Shown here: piece by piece, positions 38,220 through 47,238 of the stretch
Numbering within the stretch: position 1 is the first letter of the stretch
Layout of the letters: each line of letters opens with the position of its first letter
NCBI GenBank assembly: GCA_948144175.1
Contig: CANXME010001990.1
Span: forward strand, 1,612,001-1,676,000
DNA length: 64,000 nucleotides
Direction: 5' to 3'
Source: Closterium sp. NIES-65
Taxonomy: Eukaryota > Streptophyta > Zygnematophyceae > Desmidiales > Closteriaceae
Made by a program: the position numbers and the translations under genes
The notes under the pieces: model-generated
What the model was told of the DNA's origin: nothing
The model's input: the letters and a program-made list of their open reading frames with translations, nothing else
Databases searched by the model: none

Positions 38220-41200
38220 TCACTCCGGGTCGGCAAGAGCAGGAAGAGAGGAAGCAGTAGGAGAAGGCAAAGGGGCACGCAGAGGAGCAGTGGACGGATG
38301 CAGTGACATCCGGTGCGTGCCAGGGACAGGAGGAGGACGCTGACGCGACCCGCGACCACTAGCGCGCTCAGTACGAACAGGCGACGCAGGACGAGACGCA
38401 GGCTCACGACGCTCAGTAAGACCTCCAGTCGGACCAGCGTAGGGAGAAGGAGCAGGCAAAGGGGAGGCAGGCTGTAGCTGTGGCTGTGACCGGACAGGCT
38501 GCGGACCCTCTAAGGGAGGAGGAGAAAGTGGAAGACCAAGAACCTGCTGCAGGAGCGGAACGAAGTACGGTCGGGGCCGCGCGGCGACGCCAGAAACAGC
38601 AGGAACAGCACCAGCACCCTCGGCAGGAGCACCCACTCCACTAGCACCTCCAGCAGCACCACCAGAAGCTCCAGAACCTCCAGCAGCAGCACCAGGAGCA
38701 CTGTCAGTCGGACCGCCAGCAGCATGCTCAGCGCCAACACCCTCAGCAGCATCAGCTCCAGGAGAACTCGCAGACCCAGCAGCTCCAGCACCCACAGGAC
38801 GAGCACCGCCGGGAGGCGCGGCAGCAGTGCCCTCTGCAGCCGAAGAACCACCAGCACCAGCAGCACGCCTCCAGCGCCTGGCAAACCACTCACGCAGCTC
38901 CTGTGGGGAGAGTGGCTCCCGGCGAGACGAAGCACCCCCAGGCTCAGCACCCCCGGGCTCAACACCCCTAGGCACAGCACTCCCAGGCACAGCACCCCCA
39001 GGCTCGGCACCTCCAGGCTCAGCACCCCCAGGCACAGCACCCCCAGGCTCAGCACCTCCAGGCTCAGCACCCCCAGGCTCAGCACCCCCACGCTCAGCAC
39101 CCCCAGACTCAGCACCCCCAGACTCCGCACCCCCAGGCTCAGCACCCCCAGACTCCGCACCCCCAGGCTCAGCTCCCGCAGCAGCACCAGAGTCACCAGT
39201 GACCTCGACAGGCTCGACCGCGTCTACCTGGGACACACCTGAAGGGGCAGGACCCTGAGGGGGGAGGGGGACTACCGGGGGGGGACCTGGTACCAAGAAG
39301 AGCGGGGGTGGGGGGAGGGACGGAGTGCGGTAGGGGAAGAGGCGGTAGTAGGGTACCGACTCGTCGAACGTGACGTCCTGGGAGGACAGAACACGTCGAG
39401 AGGAGGGGTGGTAGAATTGCCACCCAGGGGCGTCGGGGGGGAACCCTAGGAAGACGCAGGGAGCAGCGCGAGGGGACAGCTTGTCCGCAGACAAGTCGCG
39501 GACAAACGCCCGAGATCCCCAGACCCGGAACGCCGACGCATCGCCAACCTTCCCCGTCCACAGCAGGGCTGAGGAGGTCTCCGGCCTGGAGACCCTGGGG
39601 TGGAGGTTGATCTGATGCGCTGCGTACCTGACCGCAAACGGCCACAGAAAATGGGGGGCAGCCGCATGCATCATGGACGTACGGGCGACGTCCATGACCA
39701 TGCCAATACGGCGCTCAGCAATCCCATTTTGCTGTGGAGAGTCCGGAAGCGTGAAGGACTGGCGGATGCCTCGCGCCCGACAGTAGGCACGTAGAAGGCC
39801 AGAGGAGAACTCTCCGCCTCTGTCAGAGTGCAGACGCAACACAGGAAAGTCGGAGCCAAAGCTCTGCCTGAGCTGACGACGAGCTGCGCGGATCCAGTCG
39901 ATCAGCACCTCAGTAACCTCACCCTTGCTGCGCAAGGGGAAGACTGTGGTGTAACGCGAGTAGTCGTCAACAACGAGCAGGAAGTAGCGCTCCTGACCCT
40001 GTCCACGGACGCGGGCTGGGCCCCACACGTCCATGTGAAGTGTCTGCAGCGGGGCCTCTGTCGGAGGAAACTGGGAGGAGTGAGGGGCAGCACGCTGGCG
40101 CCCCTCGACACAGGGGACACAGGCAGGGCCAGGGCCCTGAGGAAGGGGAGGTAGAGACCGGGGGAGACCAGACACAAGAAGACGGGAGGCCATGCCTCTG
40201 CGCCGAAGCAGAGAGGGGTGGCCAAGGCGGTGGTGCCAGAGGAGGGTCTCGTGAGACAGACGACGACACGAACAGGGGGAAGACTCAGGACCAGACCTGG
40301 ACGCTGCGGCAAACACCTGACCAGACGAAGGGACCCTACCAGACTCAGTACCTGGAGGAGAAGCAGTGGTCAGTGTGTACAGGCTCGACCCTAGCCGACA
40401 TGTAAACGTAGCCAGGTGGCGTCCCGTGCTAGCCTCCGTGCAGTGGGTCACCCGCTGACGAGCAGGAGTGAACTGGTGGACACCCGCATCCTGTAGGTCA
40501 GCACCACTCACCAGGTTCGTCGAGAACGAGGGGAGGTAGAGACCAGACAGGGTGCCAGAGGGGGCCGCCGGACACGGAAGTACCGTGGAGAAGCGAGACA
40601 GGACAGGCCCCCTAGAGGGGTCAGCCAGGGACACCGCAACCGGCCGGCTCAGCGGCGTGAGAGTAGTGCGGTCCCGAAAGAAGGAGCGAGACGCTCCAGA
40701 GTCAAGTGTGAAGGTGTGAGAGGCCGAAGCCGACACAGTACATGAGAGGGCAGACTCAACAGTACCTGAGAGCACAGACGCACTGGCACCTAGAGCAGTA
40801 GCCTCACTAGTACCTAACGCAGCAGTACCAATGCCCGGGTCGGGCGGGAAACACCGGTAACAGGCATCCTCATCACTACCAGTCACAACATACATAGCAG
40901 AAAGAATAGCATCAAAGTCAAGATCATAAATGGCTACACCAGCCCTAGACAGCTCCCCCCAGCGGGGGATCTCAGCGGCCTCCGGAAACTGCTGACGCCA
41001 GGCGTCGGTCAGGCGGGCAAAGCAGCGGCGGGCTGTGTGGGTGCCTCCACACCTCTCCCCCGCACAGTCGCCGGTGCGAAGAACGTAGGGGCAAGGACCA
41101 AACGCACCACCACGCTGACGCTGCAAGTACCACTCACGGAGCTGCTGAGGGGCGGGGACGGTGCGAGAGCGCTGCTGCTGCTGCGGCTGCTGCTGCTGCT

Positions 41201-42272
41201 GCTGCTGGCGCTGACCACCCCCAGAGCTGCTGCGCTGGGACGAGACACTCCGACCCCCGCCGCCACCGCCACTCCCGCCTCCACCACCGCCCCCGTCTCC
41301 ACCGCCACCGCCCCCACTGGTACCCTTGCCCCCGCCTCCTCCGCTACCGCCTCCGCCGCCACCTCCGCCTCCACCGCCTCCACCAGTACCTCCACTCCCG
41401 CCACCACCTCCACCGCCACCCCCACTCCCCCCGCCACCCCCACCTCCTCCGCCACTGCCTCCTCTAGCTCCACCCGCTCCCTTGCCCCCCTTGCCCTTGC
41501 CAGAGTGGCGTCTACCGCTGGGGGCAGACGCCGCACCGACCGACTCAAAACCAGCGAGGTCGGCCGCAGCGGCAGAGGCGACAGAGGGCAGCAGGGGGGA
41601 AGGAGAACACCCCTCAAAGATGGGGGTGCGAGGGTCACCCCGAGAGGCCCCTACAGCGACTATGCTCTTCTCAGCCGCTAGCAGGGACTCCTCAAGGAGG
41701 TCGATAGTGAGGGTGGTGGGACAGACAGAGAGAAAATGGTCCCTAACGACACGAAGGGACTCAGGGAGACGGGTGACAAGAAAGTAGAGGGTGATGTACA
41801 TGGGAGGAGGGTTGGCGGCGCGGAACTCAGCAGGAAGGGCAGCGCGGTAGCGAGCGTCACTAGCGCGGAGGTGGGTAATGAGGTCAGCGACAGTGGGAAA
41901 GGCAGCGAGGTCAGGGAAGAGAAAAGGTAGCATGAGGCGGCTCAGCGTAGCGGAGAAAGGGGAGGAGTAGCGTGCAACTACAGCGTCGTACAAGGCCTGA
42001 GCGGTCTTGCACTGACTAAAGTGGGCACGCTCGGAGGAAGGGAGGTGGCGACGCACAGCAAGACGTGCAGCAGCATCGCGGGTCGCCCACTTGGAGCGAA
42101 CGGCGGAATCAGCATCAGGAGGAGGGGCAGGGACAGCGCCAGAGACAAAGTCAAAGAGAGAGACCTCATCGACCGCATCACACAGTAAGTACAGCTGCAC
42201 GTCCTCAATCCAGACTGCAAAGTCAATGGCTCTACACTTAGCGTCAAAAGCTAGGACATTGGGGGTGGCCAT
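38220..42272 (-). CDS. element B gag-protease-integrase polyprotein ORF
   Basis: ATG 42272 (MATPNVLAFDAKCRAIDF) is chosen over the ATG seven codons upstream because relatives start there. Order: gag helices; Gly-rich tract (about 41240-41500); QQLREWYLQRQRGG; zinc block GDCAGERCGGTHTARRCF (near 41030-41075, spacing CX4CX3HX4C); protease TLDSGASRSFF (near 40690); GAG-pre-integrase WHHRLGHPSL...CVPC (40240-40100); integrase Asp (HMDVWGP, 40030), Asp (HSDRGGEF, 39820), Glu (NGIAERR, 39715); then Gly-Gly-Ala-Glu-Pro repeats (38930-39185) and SPQELREWFARRWRR. It ends at a TGA (38220-38222) where relatives read Ser-Asp. Nothing else looks damaged. Confidence 0.92.
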   Translation of the reverse strand: MATPNVLAFDAKCRAIDFAVWIEDVQLYLLCDAVDEVSLFDFVSGAVPAPPPDADSAVRSKWATRDAAARLAVRRHLPSSERAHFSQCKTAQALYDAVVARYSSPFSATLSRLMLPFLFPDLAAFPTVADLITHLRASDARYRAALPAEFRAANPPPMYITLYFLVTRLPESLRVVRDHFLSVCPTTLTIDLLEESLLAAEKSIVAVGASRGDPRTPIFEGCSPSPLLPSVASAAAADLAGFESVGAASAPSGRRHSGKGKGGKGAGGARGGSGGGGGGGGGSGGGGGGGGGSGGTGGGGGGGGGGGGGSGGGGGKGTSGGGGGGDGGGGGGGSGGGGGGRSVSSQRSSSGGGQRQQQQQQQPQQQQRSRTVPAPQQLREWYLQRQRGGAFGPCPYVLRTGDCAGERCGGTHTARRCFARLTDAWRQQFPEAAEIPRWGELSRAGVAIYDLDFDAILSAMYVVTGSDEDACYRCFPPDPGIGTAALGTSEATALGASASVLSGTVESALSCTVSASASHTFTLDSGASRSFFRDRTTLTPLSRPVAVSLADPSRGPVLSRFSTVLPCPAAPSGTLSGLYLPSFSTNLVSGADLQDAGVHQFTPARQRVTHCTEASTGRHLATFTCRLGSSLYTLTTASPPGTESGRVPSSGQVFAAASRSGPESSPCSCRRLSHETLLWHHRLGHPSLLRRRGMASRLLVSGLPRSLPPLPQGPGPACVPCVEGRQRAAPHSSQFPPTEAPLQTLHMDVWGPARVRGQGQERYFLLVVDDYSRYTTVFPLRSKGEVTEVLIDWIRAARRQLRQSFGSDFPVLRLHSDRGGEFSSGLLRAYCRARGIRQSFTLPDSPQQNGIAERRIGMVMDVARTSMMHAAAPHFLWPFAVRYAAHQINLHPRVSRPETSSALLWTGKVGDASAFRVWGSRAFVRDLSADKLSPRAAPCVFLGFPPDAPGWQFYHPSSRRVLSSQDVTFDESVPYYRLFPYRTPSLPPPPLFLVPGPPPVVPLPPQGPAPSGVSQVDAVEPVEVTGDSGAAAGAEPGGAESGGAEPGGAESGGAESGGAERGGAEPGGAEPGGAEPGGAVPGGAEPGGAEPGGAVPGSAVPRGVEPGGAEPGGASSRREPLSPQELREWFARRWRRAAGAGGSSAAEGTAAAPPGGARPVGAGAAGSASSPGADAAEGVGAEHAAGGPTDSAPGAAAGGSGASGGAAGGASGVGAPAEGAGAVPAVSGVAARPRPYFVPLLQQVLGLPLSPPPLEGPQPVRSQPQLQPASPLPAPSPYAGPTGGLTERREPASRPASPVRTERASGRGSRQRPPPVPGTHRMSLHPSTAPLRAPLPSPTASSLPALADPE
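38930..39185 (-). repeat. 15-bp coding minisatellite of element B
   Basis: About 16 units of Gly-Gly-Ala-Glu-Pro/Ser/Arg, plus-strand unit CCCAGGCTCAGCACC. Same location in the polyprotein as in A, C, D and I. Confidence 0.9.
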
Positions 42273-42293
42273 GACAGCAGCTGACTGTCTCAC

Positions 42294-43254
42294 CGGGCAG
42301 GAAGAGTCGGGTAGGTCAGCGGCGCAGGTACACAGCCCAGGAGCAGCAGTAGCCCGACAGGAGCAGGAGTGCAGCTCCTCTGGCGGCTCGGGCAGCTCAG
42401 GCGGCTCGGGCGGCTCGGGCGGCTCGGGCGGCGCGGGCGGCTCGGGCGGCTCAGGCGGCTCGGGCGGCTCGGGTGGCTAGGGCGGCGCGGGCGGCCCGGG
42501 CGGCTCGGGCGGCTCAGGCGGCTCGGGCGGCGGCACGGGCGGCTGGGGCGGCTCGGTGGCGGCTCACGGGCGGCTGGGACGGCGCGCGGGGAGCTCACGG
42601 GCGGCTGGGCGGGCGGCCAGGGCGGCTCACGGGCGGCGGCGGCGGCGTCGGCGGCTCACGGGCGACGGCAGCGGCAGCGGCGTCGGCGGCTCACGGGCGG
42701 CTTCGGCGGCGTCGGCGGCTCACGGGTGGCGTCGGCGGCGTCGGCGGCTCAGGGGCGGCGTCGGCGGCGTCGGCTGCTCACGGGCGGCGTCGGCAGCTCA
42801 CGGGCGGGCTGAAGGCCCACGGGTGGGCGGTTCGCGTGCAGCGCCGGCTCACGGGCGGGCGGCGTGACGGGCGGGCGGCGGGACGGGCGGCGGCGTCACG
42901 GAGGGGGGGGGGGGGGGGGCGACGTGACGGGCGGCGGCGTCACGGGCGGCGGCGTCACGGGCGGCGGTTCACGGGCGGCTGCGTCACGGGCGGCGCTCAC
43001 GGGCAGCGGCGCACGGGCGGCGCTAAAGGGCGGCGGCTCACGGGCGGCGCTACGGGCGGCCGCACGGGCGGCGCTAACGGGCGGCCGCACGGGCGGCGCT
43101 ACTGGCTGCGCAAAGGGCGGCGCGAACGGGCAGCCGCACGGGCGGCGCTAACGGGCGGCGCTAACGGGCGGCTCGAAATGGCGGGCGCTAGGGCGGGCGC
43201 TAGGGCGGGCGCCAGGGCAGAAAACAAAGTTCTAGGTGGTGGGCCCGAAGCACA
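42294..43254 (-). other. element B leader, GC-rich repeats, no gene
   Basis: Nearly 1 kb of CGGGCGGCTCGGGCGGC-type repeats between PBS and gag, including a run of 17 G at 42903-42919. Plus-strand Gly/Arg/Ala-rich frames (for example 42473-43279) are composition artefacts. Confidence 0.75.
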
Positions 43255-43284
43255 GTTCCCACAGGGGAACCTGCTCTGATTCCA
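43255..43284 (-). promoter_or_regulatory. element B PBS and conserved stem-loop
   Basis: Minus strand PBS TGGAATCAGAGC (43273-43284). The stem GTTCCC/GGGAAC (43255-43260 and 43265-43270) lies two bases after it, with loop CTGT on the coding strand. Confidence 0.7.
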
Positions 43285-43418
43285 TGACAAGAAGTGAACG
43301 AGAGAATGAGTGAACTATGAACGAAGTGAGTACAAATAGGAAACCCTAACTGGGTTGTACCCCCTATGGGATACCCCACTATAGCCTACATAAATGAGTA
43401 AGCTATAATGTTCTGACA
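43285..43418 (-). repeat. element B 5' LTR, 134 bp
   Basis: Identical to 35959-36092; flanked on the right by GAGAG. Confidence 0.95.
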
Positions 43419-44210
43419 GAGAGGTGGATGGGCGGATCAGTTGTCTGTCCAGTAGATACTCTATCTATTTTTTCATGTCTGTCAGTTCGGTCGGACTCAG
43501 TTGGTATGGTGCACGTGAGACGGGTTTTGCACTTGGTTCCTCCACGATCTCGTGCTCGTGGGTGCGTGCTGGAGGTACGCCTGCGGGTAGATCGTCGGGC
43601 ATTATATCTTTATACTGCTCCAAGACCTCCTTTACTGCTGCAGGTAGCCCCGTGTTCGGTTTATCCTCCTCTGCTGCTGCCATAACCAGTGCTAAGTAAC
43701 CGTGTTACTCTCGTTCACCATCCGTTTGAACCGTGCCACTGTCATTTTAGAAACGTTCCCTGTATCCGTCCAGCTTTGCAGCTCCACTCGTTTCCCATTG
43801 TTGTAGATGCACGCCTTCCTGTTGACCTTGTCGATCTCGGGGTTGAACCGTTACAGGAAATCTCGCCCCAAGATGAAATCTAAAACCTTGGTATTCGTGA
43901 TCGGCAACGTCGGCTTCCACGTCACTGCCCCTATGTGCAGCTACAGTGATGTTTCAGTGTGGATGGGAAGTTTCGTACCGTCCACCATCGTTGCCGTGAA
44001 GTTGGTCTCCACTGAAGGTTCTCCAATTTTCTCCAACGTCCCGCGGTCGCACACCGAGTGGGACGCACCACTGTCCACCAGTGCGTGGAGGCATCGCCCG
44101 TTGCAGATCACCTCAAGTAGTAGTGGTTGTTCCTACTCCAAGTAACCGTAGATGGTATCGCTTATAGGATCTTAGGGTACATCGAATAGATCATCCCTCG
44201 GTCCTGCGCT
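43419..44210 (-). pseudogene. chromovirus protease and start of RT
   Basis: From the copia C border the minus strand reads LEVICNGRCLHALVDSGASH, an aspartic protease active site near 44062-44080, then VDGTKLPIHTETSLYLHIG and ILGRDFL followed by a stop near 43848. The RT start is in the frame 43465-43683: DDLPAGVPPARTHEHEI, SRAPYQLSPTELTDMKK, a TAG where relatives have Gln, then IEYLLDRQLIRPSTS at the copia B border. Gypsy protease and RT are normally one polyprotein with these motifs in this order. Confidence 0.88.
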
Positions 44211-44215
44211 CGAAG

Positions 44216-44346
44216 TGAGAAAACTAGAACGAGAATGAATGCACTATGAAAGAGTTGGGTACAAGTACTAACCCTAATTGGGTTGTACCCCATATGGGCT
44301 ACCCCACTACAGCCTACACAAAAGCATAAGCTATAATGTTCTGACA
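44216..44346 (-). repeat. element C 3' LTR, 131 bp
   Basis: Minus strand TGTCAGAACATTATAGC ... CTAGTTTTCTCA. The adjoining polypurine tract is TATGGGGATG; its hairpin has one mismatch. Confidence 0.95.
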
Positions 44347-44562
44347 CATCCCCATAGGCAAAGTGGGGGAGTACAAGGGGTCACAAGACCAGTCAAGCAA
44401 AGCAAAGCAAAGCAAGCTCAGGGTGGATCACAAAGTCACCACACATTCCGAGCACAAGGTCAAGGCCACAAGGCCAGTTCACATGCAGGAGTACATATAT
44501 ATATAAAAGGCTAGACAAGCAAGAGCAGGTGTATATATATATATGTAACAGTACAAGCAAGG

Positions 44563-46209
44563 TCAAGAGGTGAGCAAGTGAGGCAAGGCAGGCACAAGAC
44601 CCAGCTGAGTACAGAAGCGCTGATGATCACAAGGCGCAAGCGCTTTGGTGAAGATATCAGCAGTGTTGGCCTCAGAGGCCACGTACGCAAGTCGCAGCTG
44701 ACCCCGCTGCTGCAACTCACGAGCAAGGAAGTAGCGAAGAGCAATGTGCTTCGTTCTGTGCTCCAGTCTCTGCTCTCGACACAAGGCCAGCATGGCCTTG
44801 TTGTCTACGTACAGCACTGGAGAATAACGAGGCGGCTCTCCGAGGTCTGTCAGCAGGTAGGTGAGCCAGCGAAGCTCCTGTGCAGCCATGGCCCCGGCGT
44901 AGATCTCAGCCTCACAACTGGAGCCGAGAACAGTAGACGAGCGGGTAGCCCGCCACGAACTAGAGCCGGAACCAAGGCTGAAGGTGTAACCCTGTGACGA
45001 CCGCTGCGTAGCCTGGTCGTCAGCCCAAGAAGCGACTGCGTGCCCAGTGAGGATCACTGGACTCTGCCCTCCAAGCACAAGCCCCATGCCCGACGTACTG
45101 CACAAGTAGCGCAACACCCTCTTTGCTACATCCATGTGCTCTGGTCTGTGTCTCCTAGAAGCAACATAGCGTGCTAGAATGCTAAGAGGGTATGCAAGGT
45201 CAGGTCGAGTGCAGGTCATCAGGTACATGAGGCAGCCAACAAGCTCTGGGTACGGGCCACTCGACTCTACGGACTCATCCGAAGGCAGAGCTGAGAGCGA
45301 GTGGCGAGTAGGCAGAGGAGTGGCCTGAGGCGAGGAGTACGTGAAGCCGAAGCGTTGAAGGACCTCCTGCACCATGTGTGACTGAGTCAGGGTAATGGTG
45401 CGGCGTGCTCTGTCCCGGGTGATCTTCAAGCCAAGGTAGCTGCGCAGTTCACCCAGGTCAGTGCACGTGTGTCTCTTTTGCAGCTCAGACTTCACGTGGG
45501 CGAGTCCAGCAGTGTCAGTTGTAGCAAAGACCAAGTCGTCGACGTACACGAGGATGTAGAACGGCGGCAAAGAAGTGTTGGTGCGCAGAAACAGCGACGG
45601 GTCGGCAGTAGAAGGAGCAAACCCAAGAGCCGCAAGTGTAGTTCTCAGTGTGTCGTGCCACTCACGCGGTGCCTGGCGGAGACCGTAGACTTGCCGCCTG
45701 AGGCTCCACTGGGTGCTAGGAGGAAAAGACCCAGTGAAGCCAGGTGGGCGGCGCAGCCACATCTCGTGCAAGCTGCCCTGCAGGAAAGCTGTGCTGAAGT
45801 TAAGAGAGTGAAGCTCGTAGTCACGGTGAGCGGCTATGTGCAGCAGTACCCGAAGAGTGGTCATCTTCGGGGTGGGAGAGAAGGTCTGAAAGTAGTCAAC
45901 TCCCTGCCGCTCACTGAAGCCACGAGCCACGTAACGCGCCTTGAAGACAGGCGGAGAACCCGGCGGCCGCTTCACCCTGAAAATCCACATGCCACTGACG
46001 ATGTTTGCCCTAGGCGGGGGAACGTCGTCAACGTAGGTGCCTGTGGACTTCCAGGAAGCCATCTCTGTGTCCATAGCTGCCTGCCACTGAGAGGAGTAGG
46101 GACCCTCTATCGCCTCTGCGTAAGAGCGCGGAGTCGGGATGTCAAGTGCATCCGGGTCTCCCTCAGGGGTAAGCAGTACGGACACGAGATGAGGTGAAGC
46201 CGTAGCCAA
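44563..46209 (-). CDS. element C reverse transcriptase-RNase H ORF
   Basis: 548 codons without a break: PEGDPDALDIPTPRSYAEAI, AAMDTEMASWKSTGTYVDDV, MWIFRVKRPPGSPPVFKARY, FYILVYVDDLVFATTD (YVDD near 45536-45548), ITRDRARRTITLTQSHMVQ, then RNase H with VASWADDQATQRSS, SSCEAEIYAGAMAAQELRW, LYVDNKAMLALCREQRLEH and ANTADIFTKALAPCDHQRFC. In RNase H the first motif reads HAVASWADD where others have HADASWADD, so the first catalytic Asp is Val. Deletion of one codon in SLHEMW (others SLHEEIW) is also visible. In family members this is the C-terminal part of the polyprotein. Confidence 0.88.
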   Translation of the reverse strand: MATASPHLVSVLLTPEGDPDALDIPTPRSYAEAIEGPYSSQWQAAMDTEMASWKSTGTYVDDVPPPRANIVSGMWIFRVKRPPGSPPVFKARYVARGFSERQGVDYFQTFSPTPKMTTLRVLLHIAAHRDYELHSLNFSTAFLQGSLHEMWLRRPPGFTGSFPPSTQWSLRRQVYGLRQAPREWHDTLRTTLAALGFAPSTADPSLFLRTNTSLPPFYILVYVDDLVFATTDTAGLAHVKSELQKRHTCTDLGELRSYLGLKITRDRARRTITLTQSHMVQEVLQRFGFTYSSPQATPLPTRHSLSALPSDESVESSGPYPELVGCLMYLMTCTRPDLAYPLSILARYVASRRHRPEHMDVAKRVLRYLCSTSGMGLVLGGQSPVILTGHAVASWADDQATQRSSQGYTFSLGSGSSSWRATRSSTVLGSSCEAEIYAGAMAAQELRWLTYLLTDLGEPPRYSPVLYVDNKAMLALCREQRLEHRTKHIALRYFLARELQQRGQLRLAYVASEANTADIFTKALAPCDHQRFCTQLGLVPALPHLLTS

Positions 46210-47238
46210 ACACTAGAACCCCTCCTGCGTGTCCTCAAGGACGTCCGTGCAAAGGGCACACTCACCCCCGACGGACAGAGGACAGACAGACTCAGACTCA
46301 GCGACAAGACTAGCAGCGTATTCTAGACGACAGCGAGCAGCAAAGTCGACAAGCTCTGTTACTAGGGCAGACACAGCAGTGGACTCAAAGGAAGGGTCAG
46401 TGACGACAGTAGCAAGGAGACGCGTGACAATAGGACTGGCAGCACGAAGAGAGTCCGACTCCGGGTCGGCAAGAGCAGGAAGAGAGGACTCAGGAGGAGA
46501 AGGCAAAGGGGCACGCAGAGGAGCAGTGGACGGACGCAGAGACATCCAGTGCATGCCAGGGACAGGAGGAGGACGCTGACGCGAACCACAACCACTTGTG
46601 CGAGCAGGACGGACGGGCGACGCAGGGCGAGACGCAGGCTCACGACGCTCAGCAAGACCTCCAGTTGGACCAGTGTAGGGAGAAGGAGCAGGCAGTGGGG
46701 AGGCCGGCTGTAACTGTAACTGTGACGGGACAGGCTGTGGACACTCTAAGGGAGGAGAAGGACCAAGAGAAGGCGGGAGACCAAGAACCTGCTGAAGGAG
46801 CGCAACGAAGTACGGCCGAGGCCGCGCGGCAACTCCAGACACAGCAGGAATAGCACTTGTAAACCCAGCGGCTGCACCAGCGCCAGTAGCACCTCCAGAT
46901 CCAGTACCTCCAGCAGCACCAACAGCACCAGTAGCACCCCAAGCAGGACCACCTCCAGTACCGACAGTAGTAGCCTCAGCGCCAACACCCGCAGTAGCAC
47001 CAGCTCCAGTCGTACCCGCAGGCCCAGCAGCTCCAGTACTCCCAGTACGAGCACCTCTGGGACCCGCGGTAGCAGCACCCTTAGCAGCCGAAGAACCTCC
47101 AGCTCCAGCAGCACGGCTCCTGCGCCGGGCAAACCACTCGCGCAGCTCCTGTGGATAAAGTGGCTCCCTCCGAGACGAAGCACCCGGAGAACCTCCAGGC
47201 TCAGCACCGCCAGACGCCACACGAGCAGGCCCATCTCC
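46210..47238 (-). pseudogene. element C integrase-RT linker
   Basis: The frame 46213-47220 carries SSRREPLYPQELREWFARRRSRAAGAGGSS in outline, Gly/Ala/Thr repeats and PRPYFVALLQQVLGLPPSLG. It ends in a stop at 46213, right before the RT frame, and a second stop near 47221 separates it from the integrase and repeat frame. Confidence 0.8.

Larger units (their letters stand above)
35959..43418 (-). mobile_element. Ty1/copia element B, complete and very young
   Basis: 7460 bp with two 134-bp LTRs (35959-36092 and 43285-43418) that I read as identical, and perfect target duplications GAGAG (35954-35958 and 43419-43423). It sits in the chromovirus RT between LIRPSTS and PYGALVIF. One frame of about 1,980 codons encodes gag, protease, integrase, linker, RT and RNase H, interrupted by a single in-frame TGA at 38220-38222. 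It is the youngest autonomous-type element in the window. Confidence 0.95.

Noticed and set aside
42294..43279. Gly/Arg/Ala-rich open frames on the plus strand
   Set aside because: Shadow of the GC-rich leader of element B, on the strand opposite to its genes.
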